Source of the DNA: Falsiphaeobacter marinintestinus | GTDB lineage: Bacteria > Pseudomonadota > Alphaproteobacteria > Rhodobacterales > Rhodobacteraceae | DNA length: 64,000 nucleotides | Assembly: GCF_007923355.1 (NCBI RefSeq) | Contig: NZ_VOGO01000001.1 | Coordinates: 186,001 to 250,000, forward strand | Direction of reading: 5' to 3' | Shown here: positions 27,167 to 36,208 of the stretch, in pieces | How the letters are laid out: every line of letters starts with the position of its first letter | How positions within the stretch are numbered: the stretch's first letter is position 1 | Notes under the pieces: model-generated | Seen by the model: only the letters and a program-made list of their open reading frames with translations | Databases searched by the model: none | What the model was told of the DNA's origin: nothing | Translations under genes and position numbers: made by a program

Positions 27167-28204
27167 ATGAGCGACCTTCCAGAGACAATGACGGCAATCC
27201 TTCAGACCGGAGACGGGTATTCTGGCCGGTTCGACGGGCCGGAAATCACCGACGCAGCGGACTATCTGAAAACTGCAGAGATCCCGGTTCCGACGCCCGG
27301 CAAAGGTCAGGTTTTGATCCGCCTTCGGGCCGCGTCTGTGAACCCGTCGGATTTGCACTTTATCAAGGGCGAATACGGACAACCGCGGATCAAGGACACG
27401 CCCGCCGGGTTTGAAGGCTGCGGTGATGTGGTGGCGACCGGCCCCGGTGCCGAATGGCTGCAGGGCAATCGGGTGTCTTTCGTTGCCGGAGGGGTTGGGA
27501 GCTCGGGTGCGTGGGCCGACTATGCCCAGACAGATGCCAGCATGTGTATCCCGCTGCGTCCCGACGTCAGCGACGAAGACGGATCCGCGCAGATCGTCAA
27601 CCCGCTGACGGCGATGGCGATGATCGACATCGCTGACAAGGCCGGGGAGGCTGTGGTCATTTCGGCAGCGACCAGCCAGCTGGGCAAACTGATGATCTCG
27701 CTTGCGCATGACAAGGGCCTTAAATCCATCGCTCTTGTGCGCCGCGCTGATGCTGTTGAGCCTCTGAAAGCCTTGGGCGCAGATGAGGTTCTGGTGACCA
27801 CCGACGACGATGTCGTCGCGCAGTTCGCAGCTGCTTCCAAGGCATTGAAACCGATAGCCTTTCTGGATGCGGTATCGGATCAGCTAAGCGAACAACTTTT
27901 TGTGGCAATGCCGAACCGTGCACGTTGGATAAGCTATGGCAAGTTGGTGCCCGAGCTGCCGAAGCTGACGCAGATGGGACAGTTGATCTTTATGGGCAAG
28001 CAGATCGAAGGCTTCTGGCTAACCCGTTGGATGATGACCACTCCGCGTGAAGATCAGGCCGCCGTCATAGGTGAGGTGCAGGCCCGGTTTGCCGATGGCC
28101 GTTGGAAAACCGATGTCGCCGCGCGTCTGACGCTGGATCAGGTCGTGTCTGGCCTGGCCGACGCATTGAAGAAACCAGATGGCAAAGTCATCATCACGCC
28201 ATGA
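27167..28204 (+). CDS. Zinc-independent MDR-family oxidoreductase (quinone reductase-like)
   Basis: Medium-chain dehydrogenase/reductase (345 aa) with an N-terminal GroES-like domain (LIRLRAASVNPSDLHF, GFEGCGDV) and an NADPH-binding half (AATSQLGKLMISLA). Structural zinc cysteines are absent, as in quinone oxidoreductases. The ATG at 27167 follows AGAGGT. A molybdopterin oxidoreductase gene starts 28 nt later, suggesting a joint redox function. Confidence 0.88.
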   Translation: MSDLPETMTAILQTGDGYSGRFDGPEITDAADYLKTAEIPVPTPGKGQVLIRLRAASVNPSDLHFIKGEYGQPRIKDTPAGFEGCGDVVATGPGAEWLQGNRVSFVAGGVGSSGAWADYAQTDASMCIPLRPDVSDEDGSAQIVNPLTAMAMIDIADKAGEAVVISAATSQLGKLMISLAHDKGLKSIALVRRADAVEPLKALGADEVLVTTDDDVVAQFAAASKALKPIAFLDAVSDQLSEQLFVAMPNRARWISYGKLVPELPKLTQMGQLIFMGKQIEGFWLTRWMMTTPREDQAAVIGEVQARFADGRWKTDVAARLTLDQVVSGLADALKKPDGKVIITP

Positions 28205-28232
28205 TCAAGACAGGGACAAAGGGGGGAAACGC

Positions 28233-30320
28233 ATGACACATCAAACTCATTTTCGAACGTGCAATATCTGCGAGGCCATGTGTGGCCTGATTATAACGCA
28301 TGACGAAACGCAGGTGATTTCGATCAAGCCGAACCCCGATGACCCACTGTCGCGCGGCCATATCTGTCCTAAGGCCGTCGCTCTGCAAGACTTCCGCAGC
28401 GACCCTGACCGCGTCACCAAACCCCTGTTGAAAGTCGATGGCGTTTTTACCGAAATCAGCTGGGACGAAGCCTTTGATATTGCCGCGTCCCGCCTGCGGG
28501 CAGTGCAAGAGGCACATGGGCGTGACGCGGTCGGCGTTTATCTGGGGAATCCGAACGCGCACAAGTTTGGCAACCTGCTGAACCTGCCTGCCCTGATGAA
28601 AGCCCTGGGCAGTTCGAACCGCTATTCTTCGGCCACAGCAGATCAGATTCCGCATCACGTCGCGTCGATCCACATGTTGGGGCATCCGATGCTTATGCCG
28701 ATTCCGGACGTGGATCGTACAGATTTCATGCTCATCCTGGGCGGCAACCCACTTGTCTCAAACGGGTCGATGATGACAGCCCCCGGATTTGGTCGGCGCA
28801 TGGACGAGATAAAAGCACGAGGTGGCAAGGTCGTGGTAATTGATCCGCGCCGCACCGAGACCGCTGAAAAGGCAAGCGCGCATTACTTCATTCAGCCCGA
28901 AGCAGACGCCGTATTGCTTCTGGCTATGATCCGCGAAGTTTTCGCCGCCGGGCTTGACCGGTTGGGACCGCTCGAAGGGCATGTAGAGGGTGTCGATACG
29001 CTCCGCGACGCTGTCCAGCCCTTTACACTGGACATGGCAGCCGCGACCACCGGGATCGACGCCAACGATATTCGCAGGCTGGCACATGATTTCGCCAGTT
29101 CACCGTCAGCGGTTTGCTATGCTCGCATGGGCGCTTCGACACAAAGCTTTGGTGGATTGTGTCAATGGGCCAGCTATGCCCTGAACCTTATCACCGGCAA
29201 TTTCGATTCCGAAGGCGGGGCAATGTTTACCACCCCTGCGTTCGACTATGTTGGCATGACATCGCGCAAAGGCCGTGCGCGCACGTACCCTGAACGACGA
29301 TCGCGGGTGTCCGGGCAGCCGCTTTACAACGGCGAATTCCCGGTCAGTGTGATGGCCGAAGAAATGGAAACCCCCGGGGACGGCCAGATCAAGGCGCTTT
29401 TGACCGTGGCTGGAAACCCGGTTCTGACCGCCCCGAACGGGCGTCGGATCGAAGCCGCGCTTGACGATCTGGATTTCATGATCAGCGTCGACATCCACAT
29501 CAACGATACCACCCGCCACGCCGACATGATCCTGCCGGGAACGGTGGCCCTGGAAGAGGCGGTCTATGACATGGTGTTCCACAGCTTTGCCGTGCGCAAC
29601 ACCGCGACCTATGCCCGCCCGGTGTTCGACCCGCCCGAAGGTGTGATGCAGGAATGGGAACTGATTGCGCGCCTGACTGCCCGCCTTACGGGGGCGAACC
29701 AGATCGGGCCTTCTCCAGAACAGGTTCTGAACGCCATGCTGCCCGCAGGCTATCACCCGGATGTCACCGTCGAGGCGATGCTGGATGCAGGTACGGCGTT
29801 TGATTTGGGGCCGTTGGTGCCTAATCTGACAGAGCGGCTGGAAACGCATGATGGGCAAATTCAACTGGCTCCGCAGGTCTTTCTGGACGATCTGCCCCGT
29901 CTGATGACCCATGCCGACTCCCGCGACGCCCAGTATCCGTTTGCGATGATCGGGCGGCGACAGGTGCGCAGCCACAACAGCTGGACCCAGAACAGCCAAC
30001 GGCTGGTCAAAGGACGCAACCGGTGCACGGTCGAGATCAACTTTGAAGATGCCAAGAAGCTGGGTATTTCTGACGGAGACGACGTGCAGATATCATCACA
30101 TGTTGGGGTCGTCACCCTGCCAGCTGAAATCACATCAGCGATGGCACAGGGGGTGGTTTCAATCCCGCAAGGGTGGGGTCAAAGTGGCAAGACCATGCAA
30201 GTGGCTGCCGCTGGCAGGACCGTTTCGATCAACGATCTGACAGATGACAAACGGATTGACCCGGTTTCAGGCAACGCCGCTTTCAACGGGGTCCCCGTTC
30301 AAATCGAGCTGGCTTCCTGA
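28233..30320 (+). CDS. Molybdopterin-dependent oxidoreductase (MopB family)
   Basis: A 695-residue protein with an N-terminal [4Fe-4S] site (C-x2-C-x3-C in RTCNICEAMCGL and a fourth Cys in GHICPKA), the molybdopterin domain (GGNPLVSNGSM, VVIDPRRTETAEKA) and a C-terminal molydopterin-dinucleotide-binding domain (RRQVRSHNSWTQNS). No twin-arginine signal is present, so it should act in the cytoplasm. It resembles formate dehydrogenase/nitrate reductase relatives, but the substrate cannot be named. The ATG at 28233 follows AAAGGGGGG. Confidence 0.9.
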   Translation: MTHQTHFRTCNICEAMCGLIITHDETQVISIKPNPDDPLSRGHICPKAVALQDFRSDPDRVTKPLLKVDGVFTEISWDEAFDIAASRLRAVQEAHGRDAVGVYLGNPNAHKFGNLLNLPALMKALGSSNRYSSATADQIPHHVASIHMLGHPMLMPIPDVDRTDFMLILGGNPLVSNGSMMTAPGFGRRMDEIKARGGKVVVIDPRRTETAEKASAHYFIQPEADAVLLLAMIREVFAAGLDRLGPLEGHVEGVDTLRDAVQPFTLDMAAATTGIDANDIRRLAHDFASSPSAVCYARMGASTQSFGGLCQWASYALNLITGNFDSEGGAMFTTPAFDYVGMTSRKGRARTYPERRSRVSGQPLYNGEFPVSVMAEEMETPGDGQIKALLTVAGNPVLTAPNGRRIEAALDDLDFMISVDIHINDTTRHADMILPGTVALEEAVYDMVFHSFAVRNTATYARPVFDPPEGVMQEWELIARLTARLTGANQIGPSPEQVLNAMLPAGYHPDVTVEAMLDAGTAFDLGPLVPNLTERLETHDGQIQLAPQVFLDDLPRLMTHADSRDAQYPFAMIGRRQVRSHNSWTQNSQRLVKGRNRCTVEINFEDAKKLGISDGDDVQISSHVGVVTLPAEITSAMAQGVVSIPQGWGQSGKTMQVAAAGRTVSINDLTDDKRIDPVSGNAAFNGVPVQIELAS

Positions 30321-30389
30321 AGCTCAGAGCAGCAGACAGAAAACGGGCCCGTTGAAAACACCATCCCGCAGCGGTCCCGCCTTTGTCTG

Positions 30390-33032
30390 TCAATACAGTG
30401 CGTTCAACACGTCAATGTATTGGTCTGCTCTTTCACGAGCAGTTTTGAAGGCCGCGTCTCTTAGGGCTTCGCTGTCTGTATCGTCCTTCGAAGACGCGAT
30501 CACCTGAGATACGGAGTCCAGAAATGCCGTCGGCGTTTTGCACAAAACGACCTCATCCGGGTCGATCCCTGGCACGTCTGACGCGATAACCGGAAGGCCG
30601 TGCGCCCGGTACATCTGAATCTTGATCGGGTTCATGAATGACGACACGTCGTCCCGAACATGCGGCATCAATCCGGCGCGCGCATTCAACAGAAGTTCCG
30701 TCACCTGATGCTCAAGCAGAGGGCCCCAATACACAACGTTCTCACGCTCGGTCAGATCAGACAATTTCGACCCGACCCGCGTTGCAGTTCCCGCCAGATG
30801 CAAGGTCACGTCAGGATCCAGATCTGCAACCTCGGCCAACACTTTCCAGTCTATCCGATCATTCATGTTGCCTGAATAGACCAGATGACATCCCGGTGCT
30901 TTGGATGATCCGTTAAAATCGATTTGGTCGTTGCTGTACCAGTTCGGGATGATTGTCGAAAAAGGTTCTTCACAATGGGCGGGCGACAGGAAGCTTCCAG
31001 CTTTCAGAAACGCCAGAGTCTCGGGCGAATTCAGGACGATCCCTTTGGCCATCTTGAGCAACGCGTGATACTGCCCGCCCATCTTTAACCGTGACTTGCC
31101 GCTGGCCCAGGAAAACTGGTTGTCGACCACATCGACAACACAGCGATAGGCGGACAGGATTCCATAGATCTTTTCCAGACTGGGAACGATGGGGAAAAGT
31201 ACAATCTTGGTGTTTTCGGGCAAGAACGCTTCGGACACCAGATAAGATGAGAATTCGCCCTTGATCACATGGCTGTTGGCAAAGCCCAGACCGTGGTGTT
31301 CGACGCCGAACCTGTCGATATAGGTTCGTGCCAGCTTCTGCTCGATCAGCGGTAAAATGATCTTGGCTTCATGCGAAAACCCTTGCGCGTTTTTTGCCAT
31401 CGCAGCTTGATCATGGGCGTTATGCAATTCCAAAATCACGACACGGTGACCCGGATACCGGCTTTTGTACGACCGCGCCACCTGATCAATTCGGCGGCCA
31501 TACAAACCAGAGTCGCTCTGTTTCCAGATCAACAACAGTGTCGGTTTGGCTTCCTTCGGCTTTGCCGGGGATTTTGCTTTTAACGCCCGCATCTCAAACG
31601 GAGGGGGCGACGCCACCTTTTCGGCTTTCTCGAAAACGTCATAAACACCTTCCAGCGTAAAGTCTCTGGGCAGAGACACCGAATCCTTGGTCTCGATGGC
31701 CGTCAACAGGGCCTCCGAAAACTTGTCAGCGGTGAAAAGGATCGCACCGGGGTAATTCCAAAGGTCAGCGACACTCGCGCTCATCGGTATTAGCGCCGGA
31801 CGCCCGATAGCCAGCGCGTCCCCGATCTTTGACGAGATCTGATATCGGGTAATGTCACTGTCTTCTTCCAGCCCCGACGGAAACCCGGTGAGAATGACGT
31901 CAAATTCTTCCAGGTATTTCTGTAAATCATGCCCTGCGATGTTCTGCTTCACGATCACGCCAAGATCAGCCAGTTCATCAGCAAGAGAAACCGGCTGGAA
32001 CATGCCATAGACGTGAAACTCGATCTCGCGTTTCAGATGCCATCCCGTGATCTTGATCGCACGCGCGGCTTCAACCATGCCTTTGTGCGGCCGGACTGTC
32101 CCGATGAACCCGATCTTTATGGTATCGGATTTGGTCTCCTTTGGGGCTGGGGTGCGCGCGGCGACCCGGGCGTGTCGGGCCAACCCGGCATCCAATTCAT
32201 CTGCCAGCGACACACTTGCCGCTGTGTGTGCCGTGATTTTGGATTGCAGATACCGCGCCAATGAAACCGAGCTCTTGCCATATACCTTGTCGCCCCCAGA
32301 CGAATTGGCAAAAAACACTTCGTTGTCATCATGATCCAGCACAAGCCGGGTGTCGGAATTGATCAGGTTGGCGGTCAGTTCAAAGGTCGGCTGGCGTGGC
32401 TTACACATCCAGACTGTCGGAAAGGACAAGTCCAAACGCGCCATCATGTCATAAGCTTCGTGGCGTCGACCCCATGGAATCATCAATCGTTTGAGATCGG
32501 CACCTTCCAATGGAGGCCAGATCTTGCCACCGAATTCATCGAACAGAAAGCTGACCAGAACAGCCGGGCGCTGCGTCTTGATGACTTGGTAAAGAACGTG
32601 AGCGCGCCCCAGCGGGTTATGCGCCCCATCCCAACACGTAACTGCAACACAGTCGGGCTGTTGCGAAATTTCCTTCGCCTCAAGTATCTGCAAGAGCAAA
32701 TCATCATACCCGCAGCCCTGTGGCGCGATCTTCCTCAGAACAAAGCTGATTTTCTTTCCGTCAAATATGAAAAGCTCAATCACGTCGCCTTGTGTTACGC
32801 CCTGAGCCGAAAAGGCAAAGCCCATGTTCCCTGGCAAGCCAAGTGCATGATTGACGTCCGTGCGCGCCCGCTGCCACTCAATAAGCTCAGCGGGGCGTCC
32901 ATTGACGAACAGAACCGGAAGGATATCTGCCTCAACACATGCGACCCAGCCGGAAATTTCTTTTGAAGAGACAGTGTCGATATTGCCCATGACGTAACTT
33001 GGGTCGGCAAAGGGCGTGTCAATGTGGTTCAT
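30390..33032 (-). CDS. Two-domain GT-B glycosyltransferase
   Basis: An 880-residue protein. An N-terminal part of about 120 residues (VSSKEISGWVACVE) precedes a first GT-B-like domain with donor-site sequence IGFIGTVRPHKGMVEAA (about residues 310-325). A second GT-B-like domain follows, with LVYSGNMNDRIDWKVLAEV and LHLAGTATRVGSKL in its C-terminal half. Two glycosyltransferase modules in one chain suggest successive sugar additions to a surface glycan. The ATG at 33032 (GGGGAG, 9-nt spacing) is favoured over the ATG at 33041. No membrane segments are seen. Confidence 0.8.
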   Translation of the reverse strand: MNHIDTPFADPSYVMGNIDTVSSKEISGWVACVEADILPVLFVNGRPAELIEWQRARTDVNHALGLPGNMGFAFSAQGVTQGDVIELFIFDGKKISFVLRKIAPQGCGYDDLLLQILEAKEISQQPDCVAVTCWDGAHNPLGRAHVLYQVIKTQRPAVLVSFLFDEFGGKIWPPLEGADLKRLMIPWGRRHEAYDMMARLDLSFPTVWMCKPRQPTFELTANLINSDTRLVLDHDDNEVFFANSSGGDKVYGKSSVSLARYLQSKITAHTAASVSLADELDAGLARHARVAARTPAPKETKSDTIKIGFIGTVRPHKGMVEAARAIKITGWHLKREIEFHVYGMFQPVSLADELADLGVIVKQNIAGHDLQKYLEEFDVILTGFPSGLEEDSDITRYQISSKIGDALAIGRPALIPMSASVADLWNYPGAILFTADKFSEALLTAIETKDSVSLPRDFTLEGVYDVFEKAEKVASPPPFEMRALKAKSPAKPKEAKPTLLLIWKQSDSGLYGRRIDQVARSYKSRYPGHRVVILELHNAHDQAAMAKNAQGFSHEAKIILPLIEQKLARTYIDRFGVEHHGLGFANSHVIKGEFSSYLVSEAFLPENTKIVLFPIVPSLEKIYGILSAYRCVVDVVDNQFSWASGKSRLKMGGQYHALLKMAKGIVLNSPETLAFLKAGSFLSPAHCEEPFSTIIPNWYSNDQIDFNGSSKAPGCHLVYSGNMNDRIDWKVLAEVADLDPDVTLHLAGTATRVGSKLSDLTERENVVYWGPLLEHQVTELLLNARAGLMPHVRDDVSSFMNPIKIQMYRAHGLPVIASDVPGIDPDEVVLCKTPTAFLDSVSQVIASSKDDTDSEALRDAAFKTARERADQYIDVLNALY

Positions 33033-33132
33033 ATCCCGCATCTCCCCAAATGCTCGTGCTTCTTAGTATTGATGAACGTGCAAAGCAGATGAATTTTGCC
33101 AATCACACGTTGTTGTTGTGTTCCGATTGACG

Positions 33133-33648
33133 TCACAAGCTCGTTTTCTCTTTACAGTTCGATCGCCGCACCGAAGACGGTGCAGGCAAATCACAGCCAT
33201 TCTGAGCGATAACAATGCCAGCCAGTTTTCTGTCGCCCAGCACTTCCGACATCACCCGCTGAAAAGATCCGTCATCAAGGCTACTGCCAAACACGAAGCG
33301 GCCCGTCGCGTCCTGTACGCAGACCGACCTCACATTCTCAAGTTCGGCGATTCGTCCGGCTTGTGCTGAGTCAACTTGATCCTGACCGCCAAAGATTTGG
33401 ATGCGCGACGTGGTCGAATTTGCAATCAGATCGCCGAGATCACAAGTACTGCGGCTGAGCGTCCTGTTCGCCTTTCGAAACAGCAGGTACCGAGGCGAAT
33501 ACTTTGCCTCAAACGTATCGCCTACGGCAATTGCAGCCTCACGGCGATGCACCAATCCTTGTGTCTCCCGCTGGTGCACGGCAGATTCAAGCACACCAAC
33601 GCTGTTGCCAGCGACAATATCGCTCTGTGGGGCGGCCTCCTGAGGCAT
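33133..33648 (-). CDS. Hypothetical protein
   Basis: A 171-codon frame with no recognised domain. The middle and C-terminal parts (GRIAELENVRSVCVQDATGR, FVFGSSLDDGSFQRVMSEVL) read like a folded protein with a repeated reference to the residue pattern of sensor-like domains, but this is only an impression. The ribosome site before ATG 33648 is weak. It lies upstream of the large glycosyltransferase on the same strand and next to a disrupted region, so it could be intact, truncated or spurious. Confidence 0.45.
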   Translation of the reverse strand: MPQEAAPQSDIVAGNSVGVLESAVHQRETQGLVHRREAAIAVGDTFEAKYSPRYLLFRKANRTLSRSTCDLGDLIANSTTSRIQIFGGQDQVDSAQAGRIAELENVRSVCVQDATGRFVFGSSLDDGSFQRVMSEVLGDRKLAGIVIAQNGCDLPAPSSVRRSNCKEKTSL

Positions 33649-34488
33649 CCAAAAAATTCACTTCATATATGGGCTAGTCGGGTTGTGACTACTGAGTAGA
33701 CCTTAAGAAGTATCACCCATTAGTTGTGCCTTCAACTTATTTCATGAAGCCGTACAGTGTTCAGGGACAGGCCCTGCGAGTTACACACTTAGCTCTGCCA
33801 GAGGTTCAGTGCGACAGGAATTTCTTGCAAGGGGTGTTGCAACTTCGTGGTCTTTTTTGGCCATTTCCATCCGTTCCTGACCAACCCCACCCTCAAACGC
33901 CAACGTATCCGAATACTTAGGCGCATCCTGACAATACATTTGGAAAAAACAATGTATTCCATTTACTTGCGCCGTTTCACGTAAACTGTGAGTTTGGGCA
34001 CGCAGAACATGGTTTTCACCTAAGATCACTGATACCTGCAGAAAAGATCGGCTCGTGACGAGGTATATCTAACTCGGAATAAGTTCGGATGCCCAAACGC
34101 AAACGATATTTGCAACTCCGATTATTTATACAAAGCCCCATCGTTTTTTTATACTGTTTTTCTGATCAAGTTAAACAAGCTCCAGACTCTTAAAATATCA
34201 ACCTATGGGAGAGATCATAACCCACTCAGCTATCGTGATTTTCAGGTAAGCGCCGTTGAAAATGCTCACGGATTAAACGACCGGAACCTTGCTCATAAAC
34301 CGGTTGCATTATCGCTTCCGCCAGGCCCCGAGATTAATTCGATCTTTATCGGATGCTTTCTGGCCGATGCTTATGCTGAACCGATTCAGACGCCGCTCCC
34401 GCCGTTTCACAAGAAACGGCTCGCACGGCGTCCAGTTTAGGCGTCAAAAAGGGGGGCGTGGCAGACTGTTTCACTACACGGCAGGGTT
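33649..34488. other. A+T-rich disrupted region without intact genes
   Basis: About 840 bp of lower G+C content than its surroundings. Short frames exist on both strands (for example 33781-34029 minus) but none has a family or good ribosome site. Together with the adjacent transposase remnant it looks like a scar of past insertion events between the glycan genes. Confidence 0.5.
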
Positions 34489-34700
34489 ATGCGAAGCATG
34501 ATCCCGAGCGGGGGGACGAAGGGCAGTATGCACACGAAGCTGCATACCGTCTGTGACGGTCAGGGCCGACCGCTCAGCCTTCTTATCACCGCTGGACACC
34601 CCTCTCTCGGCGATGCGCGCACCGCCTGCCCCAAGGTTTTCCTATCCGCAATCGCCCTGGCTGCAATCGTCATCTATTGGCTATGCGTCGTGAGCCAAAA
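34489..34700 (+). pseudogene. IS5-type transposase remnant
   Basis: The frame from 34489 contains GGTKGSMHTKLHTVCDGQG and RPLSLLITAG, the conserved core of IS5/IS427-group DDE transposases (KGGxxTKLHxxCDxxGRPL). The sequence then diverges after about GDARTA and lacks the remaining acidic residues and the C-terminal half. No intact inverted terminal repeats or upstream half were identified, so this is a fragment. It abuts the end of the GT2 gene. Confidence 0.7.
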
Positions 34701-34702
34701 GC

Positions 34703-35563
34703 TCAGAGACCGGTATCGATCATCCCGGTTGTGGCGTCATAAATCCACCCCCGGTCGCGGACCATGCGAAGGGGGTGTCCGCGAAGCCGCTGATACGATC
34801 GCGCGAGTTCTTTTAGCGCATACACAGCCTTGTCTTGCCCATCCGTGGTCGTGCCGCCGTGGATTTGGTGAAAGGTGGCTTCGCCCGCAATGCGGATCTG
34901 TTGCGTTCCGGGTAACTCCAGCGCACGGAAAAACATGTCAGGGTTTGCTGCCCCACCGCCGGTCTCGGTGAAAGCAGGATCGAACCCGCCAAGGGCACGC
35001 CAGTCGCCGGTTCGCAAAAACAGCGCATTTGACTCAAGCATCGGCCCGGCAACATCTTTCATTTCTGGCGATGCAATCGAAAAGAAATCTGTGGCAGGCG
35101 ACGGCCAGCCTGCCTTTGTCAGAAGATCGTCTTCGACTTGAGCGCAATACCCGTCATGCACGCTGACGGCCTGACGGTTCGGGCCAAGCTGCCAGTTTGG
35201 CACTGCAATGACAGGATGCTCATGCAAACGCGAGGCGTTGTGCACCGCGCGCAGCAACCCGCCAGACGCCATGCGTGCCCCGTCGATCCAAGCCCCTGTC
35301 ACCCGCCCTCGGGCCATCGACAATGCCTGGTTCATGGCAGCGACCGGAGACACAGATGGCTCTGAAACGGTCAAAATGCGCGGAACGGGATCCATCCGTG
35401 GGGCCTGTGGCACCTGATCCGACCCGTTGTCGACGACAATAATCTCATAATCAAGGTCGCCGATCCCTTGCTGAAATGCACGCGACAAAGACCAAAGCGT
35501 GCGCGGCACTTCTCGCGACATTTGCCAGCAAACCAGCGCAATGCTAAGGTCTGGTCGTGTCAC
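34703..35563 (-). CDS. Family 2 glycosyltransferase
   Basis: A 286-residue GT-A enzyme. The N-terminal nucleotide-sugar domain is visible in LSIALVCWQMSREVPRTLWS, YEIIVVDNGS and a metal-binding-like region GAWIDGARMAS in place of the usual DxD. The acceptor side has GGFDPAFTETGGGAANPDMF. The GTG start at 35563 overlaps the stop of the acyl-carrier-like gene (GTGA), so the two are translationally coupled. The C-terminus ends right beside the transposase remnant but appears complete. Confidence 0.82.
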   Translation of the reverse strand: MTRPDLSIALVCWQMSREVPRTLWSLSRAFQQGIGDLDYEIIVVDNGSDQVPQAPRMDPVPRILTVSEPSVSPVAAMNQALSMARGRVTGAWIDGARMASGGLLRAVHNASRLHEHPVIAVPNWQLGPNRQAVSVHDGYCAQVEDDLLTKAGWPSPATDFFSIASPEMKDVAGPMLESNALFLRTGDWRALGGFDPAFTETGGGAANPDMFFRALELPGTQQIRIAGEATFHQIHGGTTTDGQDKAVYALKELARSYQRLRGHPLRMVRDRGWIYDATTGMIDTGL

Positions 35564-35811
35564 GCTGTGGTTTCCACGCCGTGCTTTTCTGCAAATTGCG
35601 CGGCAAAACAAGCCATACTGGGGTCTTTATACGATTTGATCGGGTCGATGGCCTTCAGGCACTCTTCATCCCTTAAGCCCGCCATGACGACCGCTTCGTC
35701 ACTGTCCAGCCCCAGGACATCAAAAGTCGCCTCTGCGTCAATCGTTGACGGTTTGTTATCCGGCACGGAAGCAATGTACTGAACCATCCAATCCTTGGCG
35801 CGATTTTCCAT
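35560..35811 (-). CDS. Acyl-carrier-protein-like small protein
   Basis: An 83-residue acidic protein starting MENRAKDWMV with AGGAG upstream. The segment DVLGLDSDEAVVMAG resembles the phosphopantetheine site of acyl carrier proteins, with Ser37 as the expected attachment residue, flanked by predicted helices of the right spacing. Coupling to a GT2 gene suggests it carries an acyl or aminoacyl group used to decorate a glycan. A longer frame to 36042 is rejected because the extra N-terminus is Pro/Gln/Arg-rich and lacks a ribosome site. Confidence 0.7.
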   Translation of the reverse strand: MENRAKDWMVQYIASVPDNKPSTIDAEATFDVLGLDSDEAVVMAGLRDEECLKAIDPIKSYKDPSMACFAAQFAEKHGVETTA

Positions 35812-36208
35812 TCTTTGTACTCCTGCGACGTCGTCAGACACTTGTATACTTTGCGACCCAAGTTTCAATCTGTTGCGAAGGTTCCTGAATGGATAGCCCT
35901 GGCAGGGCGACTTAGGATGCTGCTGGCTGTCACGGATGGCCGATGTTAAGCCACGCTGCTTTTCCTGCCTGTTTTCCGGAAAGAACTGCGGGGGTCTGTT
36001 CGGGCACATCCGGGATCCCTGAGACCCGACATGGACTGGCAACTGGACGCTTCACACCCCCATTGAGTTACCTTTGGTCTTTGAACCGCTGTGACGGGTT
36101 TGATTGCAGGTTCCGGCATCCCAGCCACCATTTTATCCGCTTGATAAAAAGGCACCTACGGGCGACACACGTCTATACAGCCCGACGAATTCAGAAGGAT
36201 CTGCCCCA
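35812..36208. other. Divergent intergenic region, acyl-carrier gene / SGNH-like gene
   Basis: About 400 bp with no supported gene on either strand. It should hold two divergent promoters. No strong hairpin or repeated element was recognised. Confidence 0.45.
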
